A stretch of DNA of 64,000 nucleotides, taken from positions 360,995 through 424,994 of the forward strand of contig JAMXSV010000002.1 in NCBI GenBank assembly GCA_027559495.1, in the 5' to 3' direction. This document shows, piece by piece, positions 43,214-54,092 of the stretch. The stretch's first letter is position 1, and every line of letters begins with the position of its first letter. The DNA comes from Aurifilum marmelostoma (Eukaryota > Ascomycota > Sordariomycetes > Diaporthales > Cryphonectriaceae). Below the pieces are notes generated by a model, which was not told where the DNA came from, searched no databases, and saw only the letters and a list, made by a program, of their open reading frames with translations. A program made the translations under genes and the position numbers.

Positions 43214-44362
43214 ATGGCCACAATCCTCAGGTCCACCACCCCCTCCCTCCTACGGCACTGCACAAGGCACGGCACCACAAGGACCCTCACCACCGCCGCA
43301 GAAGCCGCCCAGGCCATGCTCCAGCAAACCCAGACAAAAGTTCTCCGCCAGACCCTCGACCCCCACCAACTCCAGAAACTCAGCCTCACCCTCGGCAGAA
43401 GACACCTCCACCCGGGCCTCGACATCGCCTCCCGCCCCCCACCAGCCGGCACCCCGCTCCCGCCTGGCTACCACCTCGTCTACTTCTGCCCGGCCCAGCT
43501 GGAGGCCGACCTGGGCGCAGACGGCACGGACAGGACGTTCAACGCGCCGGCGCCTTTCTCGCGGCGCATGTGGGCCGGCGGGAGGATGAGCTGGACGCCG
43601 GGGGTGCCTCTGCGCGTGGGCGACGAGGTGGAGGAGCGGACGAGGCTGGTTGGGGCTGTGGCCAAGAGGAGCAGCCGGGATGGCGGGGAGATGGTCCTTG
43701 TGGATGTGGAGAAGGAGTTCTGGGGGCCCAGGGGGGCTGGCTCTGGTGGATCGGAGGTCGTGGGTGTTTCGGCCGCCGCCAGAGGTGCTGGTGGACAAGG
43801 GCGAGGAGAAGGACGCCGGGTCAGTTGCGTCGAGGGGTTTGAGGGTGACAGCTAGACGTTCCAGTGCTGAGGACGTGAGAGTGCGTGCTTCTGGTGAGTC
43901 TGTTTTGTTCGAAGGAGAGAGCAGCGTTATCTGGTGAGGCTTCCTGCATCTCGACTTTCATTGACTGACTGCTGCTCACTACATTAGATCTGGCGCCCCA
44001 GCGCAGGCTCAGCTGGTCCCCAGTCGCCCTGTTCCGCTTCTCCGCCCTGACCTTCAACGCCCACATGATACACTACAACGAGTCCTGGACAAGAGATGTC
44101 GAGGGCCACCCTGGCGTCGTCGTCCACGGTCCGCTGAACCTCATCGGCATGATGGACTACTGGAGGGATGTGCACGGCGGGAGTGAGCCGGGGGAGATCA
44201 GCTACCGGGCTCTGTCGCCGCTCTATACAGGGGATGAGTATGCCATCAGGACGGACTCGGTGGTCGAGGGTGGTGGTGAGGAGGGGGGGAAAGACTTGGG
44301 AGGTTGCTGTTGCGAGGGGGGACAAGGTGTGTATGAAGGGCGTCATTGCTGCTCATGCATAG
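43214..44362 (+). CDS. HTD2/MaoC-type acyl-thioester dehydratase (two apparent frameshifts)
   Basis: Two exons, 43214-43893 and 43988-44362 (94-nt intron), frame-corrected to about 350 aa. The N terminus (MATILRSTTPSLLRHCTRHG) is a mitochondrial-type presequence. The double hot-dog protein has the N-terminal FAS1-like half (RRMWAGGRMSWTPGVPLRVG) and the C-terminal half FSALTFNAHMIHYNESW followed by HPGVVVHGPLN, the pattern of HTD2 and mesaconyl-CoA hydratase-like enzymes. It adds or removes water on an acyl thioester. Two frame breaks occur. The first is at a G6 run (43731-43736), where one base fewer gives WGPRGLALVDRRSWVF. The second is at a G7 run (44283-44289), where one base fewer gives KTWEVAVARGDKV and the stop at 44360-44362. 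It ends the metabolic set. Confidence 0.85.
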
Positions 44363-45049
44363 GTTCTAGATGTATGACTTGTGTATAAAATCACCCAAAA
44401 CAATGTATACATTAATTACTACATCTCAAGATATTTAATTAATATCAAAGGCTCCTTCGAAATAATGGAGAGTACGGTCTGTACTGCCTACAAGCAACCA
44501 GCCAGCAGCAGCGCCGCCAATCTTTGCCTTCCTGAAGTATGTTTGAATGGTCTGGTAATTACAGGGGGTTTCAGTGTCTACAGGCCTGGGTCATCAACCA
44601 ACCGTACAGGCGTATGCAGCCGTCCCTCCGGCTAATTCGGCCACGCAACCCCCTGCAGCTCAGGGCCTCCCAGGGCCATCCTCCAGCGCCGTCTCACCCG
44701 GGGCAGCCATCTTGGCACATCCTTCCGCCGCGCCTCCATATCGTCCTCAACGCCAAGATTAATTAGCTGACAACCCAGCACTGTAGCACTTACATAGTCA
44801 AGCCGGGCCACCCAGAAGATGCATCGCCGTGAGGAGGGCGCGCCGTTCTCCTCTCTCCAGTCTCGAGGCTCTCGACCATCACGACCACCTAGGGACCTCT
44901 CTCGAAGTCATCAAACCCTGTCGCCCGCGGCACAGATCACAGAGAACCCACGCTGATCGCGCGACCCCTTCCCCCCCTCCACCCCTTTGGACCCCTGCCT
45001 ACACGAACCGTGCGACCGCGATCAACATATACACACACACACACACACA
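44363..45049. other. Spacer upstream of the glycosyltransferase
   Basis: The 3' flank of the dehydratase gene (AT-rich) and the leader of the next gene, with a CA tract directly before the ATG at 45050. No gene. Confidence 0.55.
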
Positions 45050-46591
45050 ATGTTCCCGCGCGTGGCCGGCCCACGCCGGCTGGCAGGGACGATATTCCTC
45101 GTCTTTGTACTCTGGAGCATCGTGCTGTGGTTCTTCCTGCCCTACGACAACTCGTTCCTCCTCTTTGTGCAGTTCACCACCTCGCGGGTCCTCTCCGTCT
45201 TCCGCTCCTCGGTCGACGACGAGCGCCTCCTCCTCGAGCAGCCCGGGCGCTTCCCCTTCGCCGACGACGAGGTGGCCTACATCGTCAAGACGGGCTACGG
45301 CACGCAGCACCGCCTGCCCGCGCTGCTGGAGGCGTCGAGGAGCATCGGAACGGGCACCCGCTACGAGGAGGACAATATCCTGGTCGTCGCGGACTTCTCC
45401 GGGGAGCTGGACTTCCGGGGGCGGTCCGTCATGATCCACGACATGGTCGCGGCGGTCATGGAGGACGAGGCCGTGGTCAGGATGGAGACCAAGAACACGG
45501 AGCGCATGCAAAAGTATGCAAACATGACGCGGGCCATCCTGGACGGGAACAAGGAGGAGGCGGAACGGTATTCCAAGGCCGTGGGGTGGGAGTTGGATGC
45601 TCTAAAGGTTATTACCACGCTTGGCCCGCTTCCCCCTTTTTTTTTTTTTTTTTTTCCCCTTTTTTTTTCTTCTTCTTTTTGGTTTTCCGGACAAAAATAA
45701 ATATTGTGATTTGCTGGGTTCTGGTGTGCTAACTATTTGCATTCAAAAAAAACATAGTTTATGCCGAGTCTACAACTAGCATGGAAACAACTGCCCGGCA
45801 AAAAGTGGTACATCATGCAGGACGACGACACCTTCATGATCCGGCCCTCGCTGTACCGCTTCCTCGAGCACCTGGACCCGTCGTCAGAAGAGCTGTACCT
45901 GGGCAACGCGATTGGCGACTACAAGGGCCGGTTCGCCCACGGCGGGTCGAGCTTCATCCTGTCCAACAGGGCCATGGGCCGGCTCCTGGACGACAGCCCA
46001 CAGGTCCTCTCGCAGGCGTACGTCGAGTCCCTGGGCGAGACGTGGGGCGACAAGCTGGTGGCGACGACGCTCATGAGGGTGGGCATCTACCTGAGCGAGC
46101 GGTACGGGCACTTTTTCAACGGCGAGAGGCCGCTGATCACCAAGATGGCCGCGGACCGCATCTGCTCCCCGCTGGTGTCGTTCCACGGCCTCGCGCAGCC
46201 GGAGCAGATGAGGGACGTCGGCAGGACGTTTGCGGACCTCGACCAGCCCGTCTTCTGGCGGGACCTGTGGCGCATCTACGGCCAGCCGAGCCTGGACGTC
46301 TTTGACCGGCTGCCGATCCGCATGGGCCAGGACCACGTGGGCAGGCAGGACGACCCGGACATGAAGCTGCTGGACGTCAGATCGGTGGACAAGTGCGCCA
46401 CCGCGTGCGAGGGCCTGGGCAAGAAGTGTCTGGCCTGGACGTGGGACAAGAACACCGAGGTGTGTCTGATGAGCCCGTGGGTGATTGTGGGCGAGAAGCC
46501 AAAGGACAAGTTCTCGGGGCTGAACGTCAGGGAGGTGAGGAAGCTGGACAGCCAGTGCGGGAAGCAGCAGCAGCAGCAGCAGTCATACTGA
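45050..46591 (+). CDS. GT31/DUF604-type glycosyltransferase with PAN-like C terminus
   Basis: Two exons, 45050-45607 and 45758-46591 (150-nt intron with T runs; donor GTTATT is unusual, branch GTGCTAAC is good), give 463 aa. A short N-terminal cytosolic tail precedes a signal anchor (LAGTIFLVFVLWSIVLWFFL), so this is a type II Golgi membrane protein. The catalytic region has WYIMQDDDTF (Asp208-210, the metal-binding DxD) and AHGGSSFILSNRAM, both typical of Fringe-like fungal transferases of the GT31/DUF604 group. The last 80 residues contain a Cys-patterned module (VDKCATACEGLGKKCLAWTW) like a PAN/apple domain, often found at this position. It ends in a Gln run. The sugar donor and acceptor are unknown. 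Confidence 0.88.
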
Positions 46592-47044
46592 GCAAGGGAG
46601 ACCGGCTGTGTGTGTGTGTCGGACTGAACATATTGTCCTTGCGTTTGGTATATATTGATTGCATTTTCGGAGTTCAAGAGAGGTTGAAAAATGAATTAAT
46701 GATACCCTTTCGTTACAGGAGATGCAGATGACTGGTATTCTTTAATTGTACGCCTCAAGAACAGTCAATTCCATCCATCATATTCTAAGCACAAGACGTC
46801 CATGGCAGAGAAGCGATTATACGATCTTGGGGCGTATAAGAGTATCAGCACTAGAAAGGGTCTACGGGCCGATAGACTTTACTGCCCTGTGTGTAGAAAC
46901 ACTAGTACGGATGCATACTTACAAACCCTGCTTTCGACTCCAACAGGATGACGAAAGATGGTGAGGAGAGCACAAGAAAGAGAAAGAGTGTGGGTGGGGG
47001 GGGGGGGCGGCGCTGGTTTGGTGTGTAGCGTGCGTAGTGTATGC

Positions 47045-47045
<1 letters not shown>

Positions 47046-47075
<30 letters not shown>
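47046..47075. repeat. (GT)15 microsatellite
   Basis: An uninterrupted GT dinucleotide tract of 30 bases. Confidence 0.95.
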
Positions 47076-47077
<2 letters not shown>

Positions 47078-47773
47078 CAGCTTTTTTTCAGGCGCCCCCC
47101 GCTGATATACTGACGTCAGGGGAATAGGTCAAGAGGTCCGGGTCGCATCCTGATCCCGGGCTGCCATCTTGAGCAGCTGCAGTGGCCCTCTCCCCCTCCC
47201 CCCCGGGAACAGAGACACTTAGGGCCCCTAGGTGCCACTGTACGCAGGGCCCACGCTATACAAACAGTGCTACAGTGCACTGACGAAAGGGGCCCGGGGG
47301 GCTGGGTCGACTAATTAAATATATCCCTCTACTGGCCAAAACCAGCTGCAACCCCGTCGTCAAAAAAACAACAACGAAACCTAAAGAAGGAGACAAGTCT
47401 TTTGAAACATTTCTTCATCTCCAATCACTTACTTGCCTTTTTGGTTTGCCAGAAACATACCCTCTGAAGAAAGAAGAAAAAAAAACAGAAAAACACACAA
47501 CGAAACAAGATTATACAGCCTAGGAAGAATCAACATACACAAAACACATCGTCCATCGAGCCATTGTCGGCTGTTGCTGGAGGCTTCCACCTAATAAACC
47601 CCCCTGGAATTTCCCTTCAAGGTACGATCGAGAGAAGAGAGACAAGCGCCCCCCCTCCCAAAGACCCAAGAAAAGGACCCCACCCCAGCATTACCCACAT
47701 GCTCGCGTGTCGATCTCGTCCGCTCATGGCCCTGGTTTTGTTGAGCGCCTGGCGAACTTTAAAACCCCTCCTT

Positions 47774-47809
47774 TTATATATACATATATATATATGTATA
47801 CATATATAT
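47774..47809. repeat. TA-rich near-palindromic tract
   Basis: Alternating TA steps broken by two TATACATA-like units, nearly self-complementary. It lies about 220 bp upstream of the OSBP-gene start codon and could serve as its TATA region. Confidence 0.7.
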
Positions 47810-48025
47810 CTCTCTCTCGCCTTCTCCGGACCAGCAGTGCACCTCTAGCAGCAGCACACACACACACACACAGAGAGAGAGATCTTTCTGAGGGTTTTCT
47901 TTGCTTCTTGTCGAGAATTATACTTGTTTTGCTTACCATCTACCTTGTCGTCATTGTCCATCTAGTTAGAGCCCGCCCGCCTGCCTCCTACGACGAGCAG
48001 ACGGTGATCAAATCGACACATCATC

Positions 48026-49548
48026 ATGGCCGACAACGTGCAACCGAACCCGCAGGCCACGGGGAGCAGCTGGACCTCCTTCTTGAAGGTAAGCAGGCTG
48101 GTGACCATCCATCTCCGTCTCCCCTTCTTGTCTCTGTCTTCCCCTCTCTCTCTCTCTCTCTCTCTCTAGAATCTACCCCAGCACAAGCATGCATGGAGAG
48201 ATATACAAGAGAAAGAGACCAGACCTCCTTGCTAACGTCTTTCCCCCTTCTAGTCCATCGCCTCCTTCAACGGCGACCTCTCGAGCCTGACCGCCCCGCC
48301 CTTTATCCTCTCGGGCATCTCCCTCACCGAGTACAGCTCCTACTGGTGCGAGCACCCGTCCGTCTTCGCCGCGCCCGCCAAGGAGGCCGACCCGCAGAAG
48401 CGCGCCATGCTGGTGCTCAAGTGGTTCCTGTCCACCCTGAAGCAGCAGTACGCCACCCGCAGCGAAAAGTACGGCAACGAGAAGAAGCCCCTCAACCCGT
48501 TCCTGGGCGAGCTGTTCCTGGGCACCTGGGAGGATGACGCGGGGACTACGGAGCTCATCAGCGAGCAGGTCAGGTACGCATAAAAGACGGCGGAGAAGAA
48601 GAAAAGAGGAAGAAGAAGACAAAAAAAGAAGGAAAAAAAGAAAAGAAGGCTGACGAGATGGGCACACATGACCAACATACAAACAGCCACCACCCGCCCG
48701 CCACAGCCTACAGCATCACCAACATCCCCTCGGGCGTGCACCTCGAGGGCTACAACGCGCAAAAGGCCACGTTCGGCAAGACCATCAACATCAAGCAGAT
48801 CGGCCACGCCATCCTGACGGTGCCCACCCCGTCGGGCGACAAGGAGACGTACCTCATCTCGCTGCCCTCGCTGCACGTCGAGAACCTGTTCCTGGGCGCC
48901 CCCTTCATCGAGCTCAACTCGGCCTCGTACATCTCGAGCTCGTCGGGCTTCACGGCCAAGATCGACTACGCCGGCAAGGGCTGGCTCTCGGGCAAGAAGA
49001 ACAGCTTCGTCGCCACCCTGTACCCCACGGGCCGCGAGAAGGAGGTCCTCTACAACGCCTCGGGCCAGTGGACCAAGCAGTTTGAGATCCACGCCGGCCC
49101 CGCCAAGCAGAACTCGCCCGCCAACCTGGTCGAGTCGTACGACGCCAACGCCGCCGCCACCACCCCGCTCAACGTCGCCCCCGTCGAGAGGCAGCACCCG
49201 CTCGAGTCGCGCCGCGCCTGGCTCAAGGTCGCAGAGGCCATCCAGAAGGGCGACATGGACACGGTCGGCCGCGAGAAGGGCAAGATCGAGAACGCACAGC
49301 GCGAGCTGCGCGCAAAGGAGAAGGCAGAGGGCCGCATGTGGCAGCGCAGGTACTTTTCCGTGCGCACCGACCCGGACCCCGTGCTGGCCAAGCTCGGCGC
49401 GCAGGTCGGCGTGCCGGACCATGGTGATGGGGACAAGACGGGCGGCGTGTGGCGGTTTGACCCGGCCAAGGCGGACAAGGTGAGGGCGGAGGCCCCTCTG
49501 GGCGAGGAGGAGCAGAAGGTCTTTGCTAGGGATCACCTGGGCCAGTAA
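48026..49548 (+). CDS. Oxysterol-binding protein homologue (Osh4/Kes1 type)
   Basis: Three exons, 48026-48088, 48254-48573 and 48687-49548, give 414 aa. The whole protein is one OSBP-related domain, with no PH or ankyrin module, as in yeast Osh4/Kes1. The lid and core start at SFNGDLSSLTAPPFIL. The signature EQVSHHPP is created across intron 2 (S128 is split), which confirms that splice. KPLNPFLGELFLGTW precedes it. Family members exchange sterol for PI4P between membranes, commonly at the Golgi and ER. The C-terminal half holds a charged helix (IQKGDMDTVGREKGKIENAQ) and ends at DHLGQ. The start context (ATCATCATGGCC) is good. No frame breaks, despite several G/C runs nearby. Confidence 0.93.
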
Positions 49549-50382
49549 GGGAGAGGGGGACGCAGACATGGTCATGTTGTTGATGAGATGTGGATGGGGA
49601 TTCGGTTCCAACTTGTGTGTCTGGCGCTGGCCTGAAGAGATACAAAAAAACAAAAAAGGTCACACAAGTCGTTGTATGGGAAAAGACGCGGGGGGGGGGG
49701 GGGGAGAGGAGAAAGTACACGCGGGGTATGGATGGACGGCAGCATACTTGCAGCAATAATATATAAAGACAGGCATAAGGGTAGTACACACTTGGACTGC
49801 ATGTTGTTCTAGAATCAAACCTGCCTTGAGGCTTCTTCATCGGGTCGGTCACTGAGTGGTATTATACTATACTCCCTCCCGTGATGTTTCGAGTAATCTC
49901 GTGATCTGGTCTGATTTGGATCTCGGACCCAGGTTTTAAACATATGTGGCATGAGTAAAGACGACGAGCAAGTGGACATCAGATGATTTGTTTTTTTTTC
50001 TTCTTTCTTTTTCATTCTCAATAGGGCATATTGAACTATGGCTCGCCTACTTCGTCCCCCGCTTTGTTTCCCTCATCAATTTCCTAGATCACAGGACAGG
50101 CCGCCAAGTACGGGGGGGGGGGGTTTCTGACCCAACACCACCTGCACCTGCACCGATCAACCGACCACCCTACCCATCTCTTTATTCGCCTTGGAACAGA
50201 AGAAAAGGAATTCTTCCCCGTGGTTAAAGGTTTTCAAGGTCCTTAGGAGGGCAAATTGCTCAAGTCCATACTTTCTCTCTCTCTCTCTCTCGTTCTCGAA
50301 ATGCGATCTTTGCGCCTCTGTTTTTTTAAGTTCATTTTTTTTTTTTCCTTTACTTCTTCAACATACATACCTTCCCACCTTC
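49549..50382. other. Convergent 3' flanks
   Basis: The 3' regions of the OSBP gene (+) and the aldolase gene (-). A G14 run (49690-49703), T runs and a CT tract (about 50273-50291) are present. No gene. Confidence 0.55.
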
Positions 50383-51565
50383 TTACAGCTGGCCGGCGGT
50401 GTTAAAGTCCTTGAGGGCGACGGTGACGCGGGCGGTCATGGTCTTCTCGCCCTCGCGGACCCAGACGCGGGGGTCAAAGAACTTCTTGTTGGGCTTGTCC
50501 TCGCCATCGGGGTTGCCGACGGCGGTCATGAGGTAGTCCTTCTTGCCGAGGAAGAAGTCGCGCATGCCGGACATGTAGGCGAACTGCATGTCGGTGTCCA
50601 TGTTGACCTTGACGACGCCCAGCTTGATGGCCTGGAGGTACTCGTCCTTGCTGGAGCCGGAGCCGCCGTGGAAGACAAAGTAGACGGGCTTGTCCTCCTT
50701 CTTGGACAGCTGCTCCTTGACGTACGCCTGGTGCTTGCCGAGGAGCTCGGGGTGCAGCTTGACGTTGCCGGGCTTGTAGACGCCTGTTTTGTTGTGGAAG
50801 AAGGTGTCAGTCGGGTTTTTGAGGCCAGGTATACTCTCTTTGGTGGACTCTAGTTAACACCGCGGGATTTTCAACAAACTTACCGTGCACGTTGCCGAAG
50901 CCAGCGGCGATGGAGAAGTAGGGGCTGATGGGCTCGAGCTTCTTGACGATGGCCAGGATGTCCTCGGGCTGGGTGTAGAGGGAGTTGTTGTCGACGTCCT
51001 CGTTGTTGACGCCGTCCTCCTCGCCGCCGGTGATGCCGATCTCCATCTCGAGCCACTGCTTCATGGGGGCGGCGCGCTTCAGGTAGGCGGCGGTGGTCTC
51101 GATGTTGAAGTCGACGGGCTCCTCGGACAGGTCGATCATGTGGGAGGAGAAGAGGGGCTCGCCGTGCTCCTTGAAGTACTTCTCGTCGGCGTCGAGCATG
51201 CCGTCGAGCCACGGCAGGAGCTTCTTGGCGCAGTGGTCGGTGTGCAGGATGACGGGGATGCCGTATGCGGGGGCGATGGAGCGGATGTAGTGGGCGGCGG
51301 CGACAGAGCCGGCGACGGAGGCGGCCTGATCACCGTTGGCGACGCCCTTGCCGGCGAAGAAGGCGGCACCGCCCTGGGAGGTCTGCAGGATGATGGGCGA
51401 CTTGGCGTCGCGGGCGGCCTCGAGGGAGGCGACGACGGTCGAGCTGGAGGTGACGTTGATGGCGGGGATGGCAAACTGGTGCTCGCGGGCGTACTTGAAG
51501 AGGGCCAGGACGTCATCGCCGACGATGACACCGGTCTTCCTGGAGAGAACGTCTTGGGCACCCAT
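50383..51565 (-). CDS. fba1: Class II fructose-bisphosphate aldolase
   Basis: Two exons, 50884-51565 and 50383-50783 (100-nt intron), give 360 aa, the usual fungal length. Zinc and active-site regions are in order: HTDHCAKK, the GFGNVHG loop with a zinc His (its last Gly codon is split by the intron), FHGGSGSSKDEY with another zinc His, and KVNMDTDMQFA, which binds the substrate phosphates. It cleaves fructose 1,6-bisphosphate to DHAP and glyceraldehyde 3-phosphate in cytosolic glycolysis and runs in reverse in gluconeogenesis. The metal-dependent class II type is normal for fungi. Codon choice is strongly C-ending, fitting high expression. The 5' leader holds a CAG repeat (about 51719-51748). 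Confidence 0.95.
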
Positions 51566-54092
51566 TTTTGCAGAGGGGGGGTAAGTATTGTTGGTTTTTT
51601 GTTATAAAAAATATGTAGATGAGGTTTGATTTGTTTTGTCGGTCCTTGTCTTCGTAGGTAGGACAAGAAGAGGAGATCTGAAAATGGTTTGTAGGTGTTC
51701 TTGTCAGCGTGCAAAGAAGCAGAAGCAGCAGCAGCAGCAGCAGCAGCGAGCAACGAGGTATAAAAAGGAGGAGCAGAGGGGTTGGAAACTGCTCTGGTGG
51801 CGTGTTAGTGGGGCGGAGGGGTCGAGTTTCCCTGAGTCGCCGCGAGGTGAAAAATTGCGATCTGATGGGTTGAGGTGTTTCTGTGACGAGCGACAGAAAC
51901 TCCGGGTACCCTGTTCTTCCTCCTTGGAGAGGCCTGCAGAGACCTGCGAACGGTACTAGGCCCCGTCCCCCGTTCTGGACAGAGAAAAGGGCTATGACAC
52001 AAGATAGAGTCCACTGTGGGAAAAAAAAGGGTGGGCTGAGTGGGTTTTGAGACATCACAGTATGAGGTCAACAGCCAAGCAGGGAGACAGACGACACCAC
52101 CTGTCTGGTGCTGCTCTTTTCTCCCACAGGTGCTGGAATGGCCGCATTCGAATCTACCCCGCCATGACAACACCGCAGGACCACCCACAGCAGCGCGGCG
52201 ACTCCCAGGGGTGAATGATCCGATTGGAAACGGAAATGTGTGATAGGCAGGCTGATCTGAAGTAATGAATCAAAACTCACCAGAGTTTGCTTATATAGCA
52301 GAGTTGTGGGAATTGGTCGAGTGGTTCAGCGGACAGCAAGGCAGAGAGGGGGGAGCAACAGCTTGGTGGGAGGAGGAGGACAGAGCAGGAGAGAGGGAGG
52401 GAAGGTGGGGTTGAAATTTGTTTAATACATCGTCATAGCCTCCGACCTGACAGGCCTGCGCCCAGCCAAAACTGCCTCTCAATACCCGTGGGCCGAGCAA
52501 CCCCCGCCATCAGCCAGCATCTCGGTACAATTACTGGAGGAAATCACCGGAATGTTTCGGAACCTCCAAACATTGACAATATCGTGAGGATGCATGTTGA
52601 GCCAGAGAACACAACTACCAACCACCCTTGTTTATGATATGTGTTACTAAGTATAGTACAAGCAAGTAGGTGAGTCCTGGTCAGGGCTGAGTTGGTACTG
52701 CATCTCGGAGTCACAGCTGCGCAGACTGCACACACGGGAGCCAGACCCGGGCCTAGCATGGAACATCTGAGGTATATTACAGCCTCCTATTCGGTCTCTT
52801 ACCGAAAAGTGAACAATTCGATATAAATGTCGGTGCCATTTCCGGACCGAATGGTCTCCTGCAGGGTCGTATGTTTAGGGCACTGAGGCGGGAAGGCTGA
52901 AAGTCAGGCCATATCTCTCATGATCCATCCAGGCTGGACGTCTGGGATTGAGCCCAAGCCTGAGCCTTTTCGAGATTTTGACGACCATCCGAAATGTTTC
53001 CTGGCAGTGAGATTGTTCAGACCGCAGCTTCATCGACCTGACTTGTCTTTGATTGAAGTACTTTTCCTGACCAGACCACACGACCACTTCATAACTCCAG
53101 TCAGTATCGCCCGGGAGATTGACGAGGTCGTTCTACTCGCTGACTTCAGGCATATTGTATCTGGAACTGGCTCAATTGAGAGGCCTGCGCTGAGGGAGAA
53201 AAGAGAATGAAAGGACAAACAGCCAGATGGCCAGAGGAATCCGAGTCTTCGGGGCCTTGACTGGATAGCATCAATGCCTACACGCAGCAGGGGTGGAGCT
53301 CAATCCGTTGCGCTTTCGAGAGGACGGCCTTGGGACTGACACTGAGTCTGAAGGGCTGAAGGAAAAGGATGTGCAGGGTAGGCCTATCCGCACTGAGCCT
53401 GCAGGTGGTCAATTTCTGGGCCGGCTGAACAGCCTGAAGGACCTTTGAGCACGTTGTTGGAAGAACTCTTGCGACGAGGAGGTCGTCAGAGATATCCGAA
53501 TAGCTGGTGGCCTGCACGAGTTCACATCCCAGACTTTCAAGCGTCACCAGAGGCGAGATTCGAGTAAAAAGCGCCATCTTCAGAGATGGCCATGCCGCTG
53601 AGCTCGCCACCTGTCTCAATTGCAGCATCTGCAGGTGGAGACGAGAGGATTGATTGAGATACCAGTGATAAGCAGCATAGAGAGGATGAATGGGACCAGC
53701 TTGGGGGATCGACAAGAGACTGTCCTCATAACGACCATCGAGACAGCCTGCCTCCCTCCAACTCACCCGGTCGTGATAATCTCAAATAATTAGAGGCTGA
53801 ATCAGGATTCTCAATTCAGAAAAGTGCTACAGATCTTGCGAGATCTCATCATGAATCATTAGAGCCAGAGAGGCCAGTGCCCCCTGTCCCACTGGCGGTC
53901 CAGCAGCCCGGTCGGGTTGGCCTCGGCAAGAGTGGTAAATAGCTAGCACCTGATTGGCCCAGCTATCCGTGCTGCTCTCGACCGTGACATCCTAAAGTTC
54001 CCAGACGCACCACCAAAAGTCTCATCAACAACCACCATCACCACCGCCGCCGCCGCCGCCGCCGCCGCAACCACCACCACCCACCACCCATC
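51566..54092. other. 2.5-kb spacer between aldolase and SDH1
   Basis: The aldolase promoter (left, CAG repeat and pyrimidine tracts) and the SDH1 promoter and leader (right, with a CCG/CAC-rich stretch just before 54093). Between them, open frames at 52920-53210 (+) and 53278-53766 (-) have no recognisable motifs or splice support, so I do not call them. Confidence 0.5.

Larger units (their letters stand above)
46592..48025. other. Promoter-rich spacer before the oxysterol-binding protein gene
   Basis: The 3' flank of the glycosyltransferase gene. Then come a (GT)15 tract at 47046-47075, G and C runs, and a TA-rich tract at 47774-47809. A pyrimidine-rich leader lies before the ATG at 48026. 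No coding region is supported. Confidence 0.55.

Noticed and set aside
14666..44289. Programmed frameshifting as the cause of the eight frame breaks
   Set aside because: The breaks need both plus and minus corrections, affect unrelated genes and lack slippery-site context other than the G/C runs. Assembly error explains all of them.
45608..45757. Intron T runs as a terminator ending the glycosyltransferase gene early
   Set aside because: The downstream exon continues the same catalytic domain, including the DDD motif, so the gene continues.
52920..53766. Two open frames (one on each strand) in the spacer before SDH1
   Set aside because: No family motif, no splice-supported extension and no composition shift. 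They may be remnants, but I cannot support a gene.
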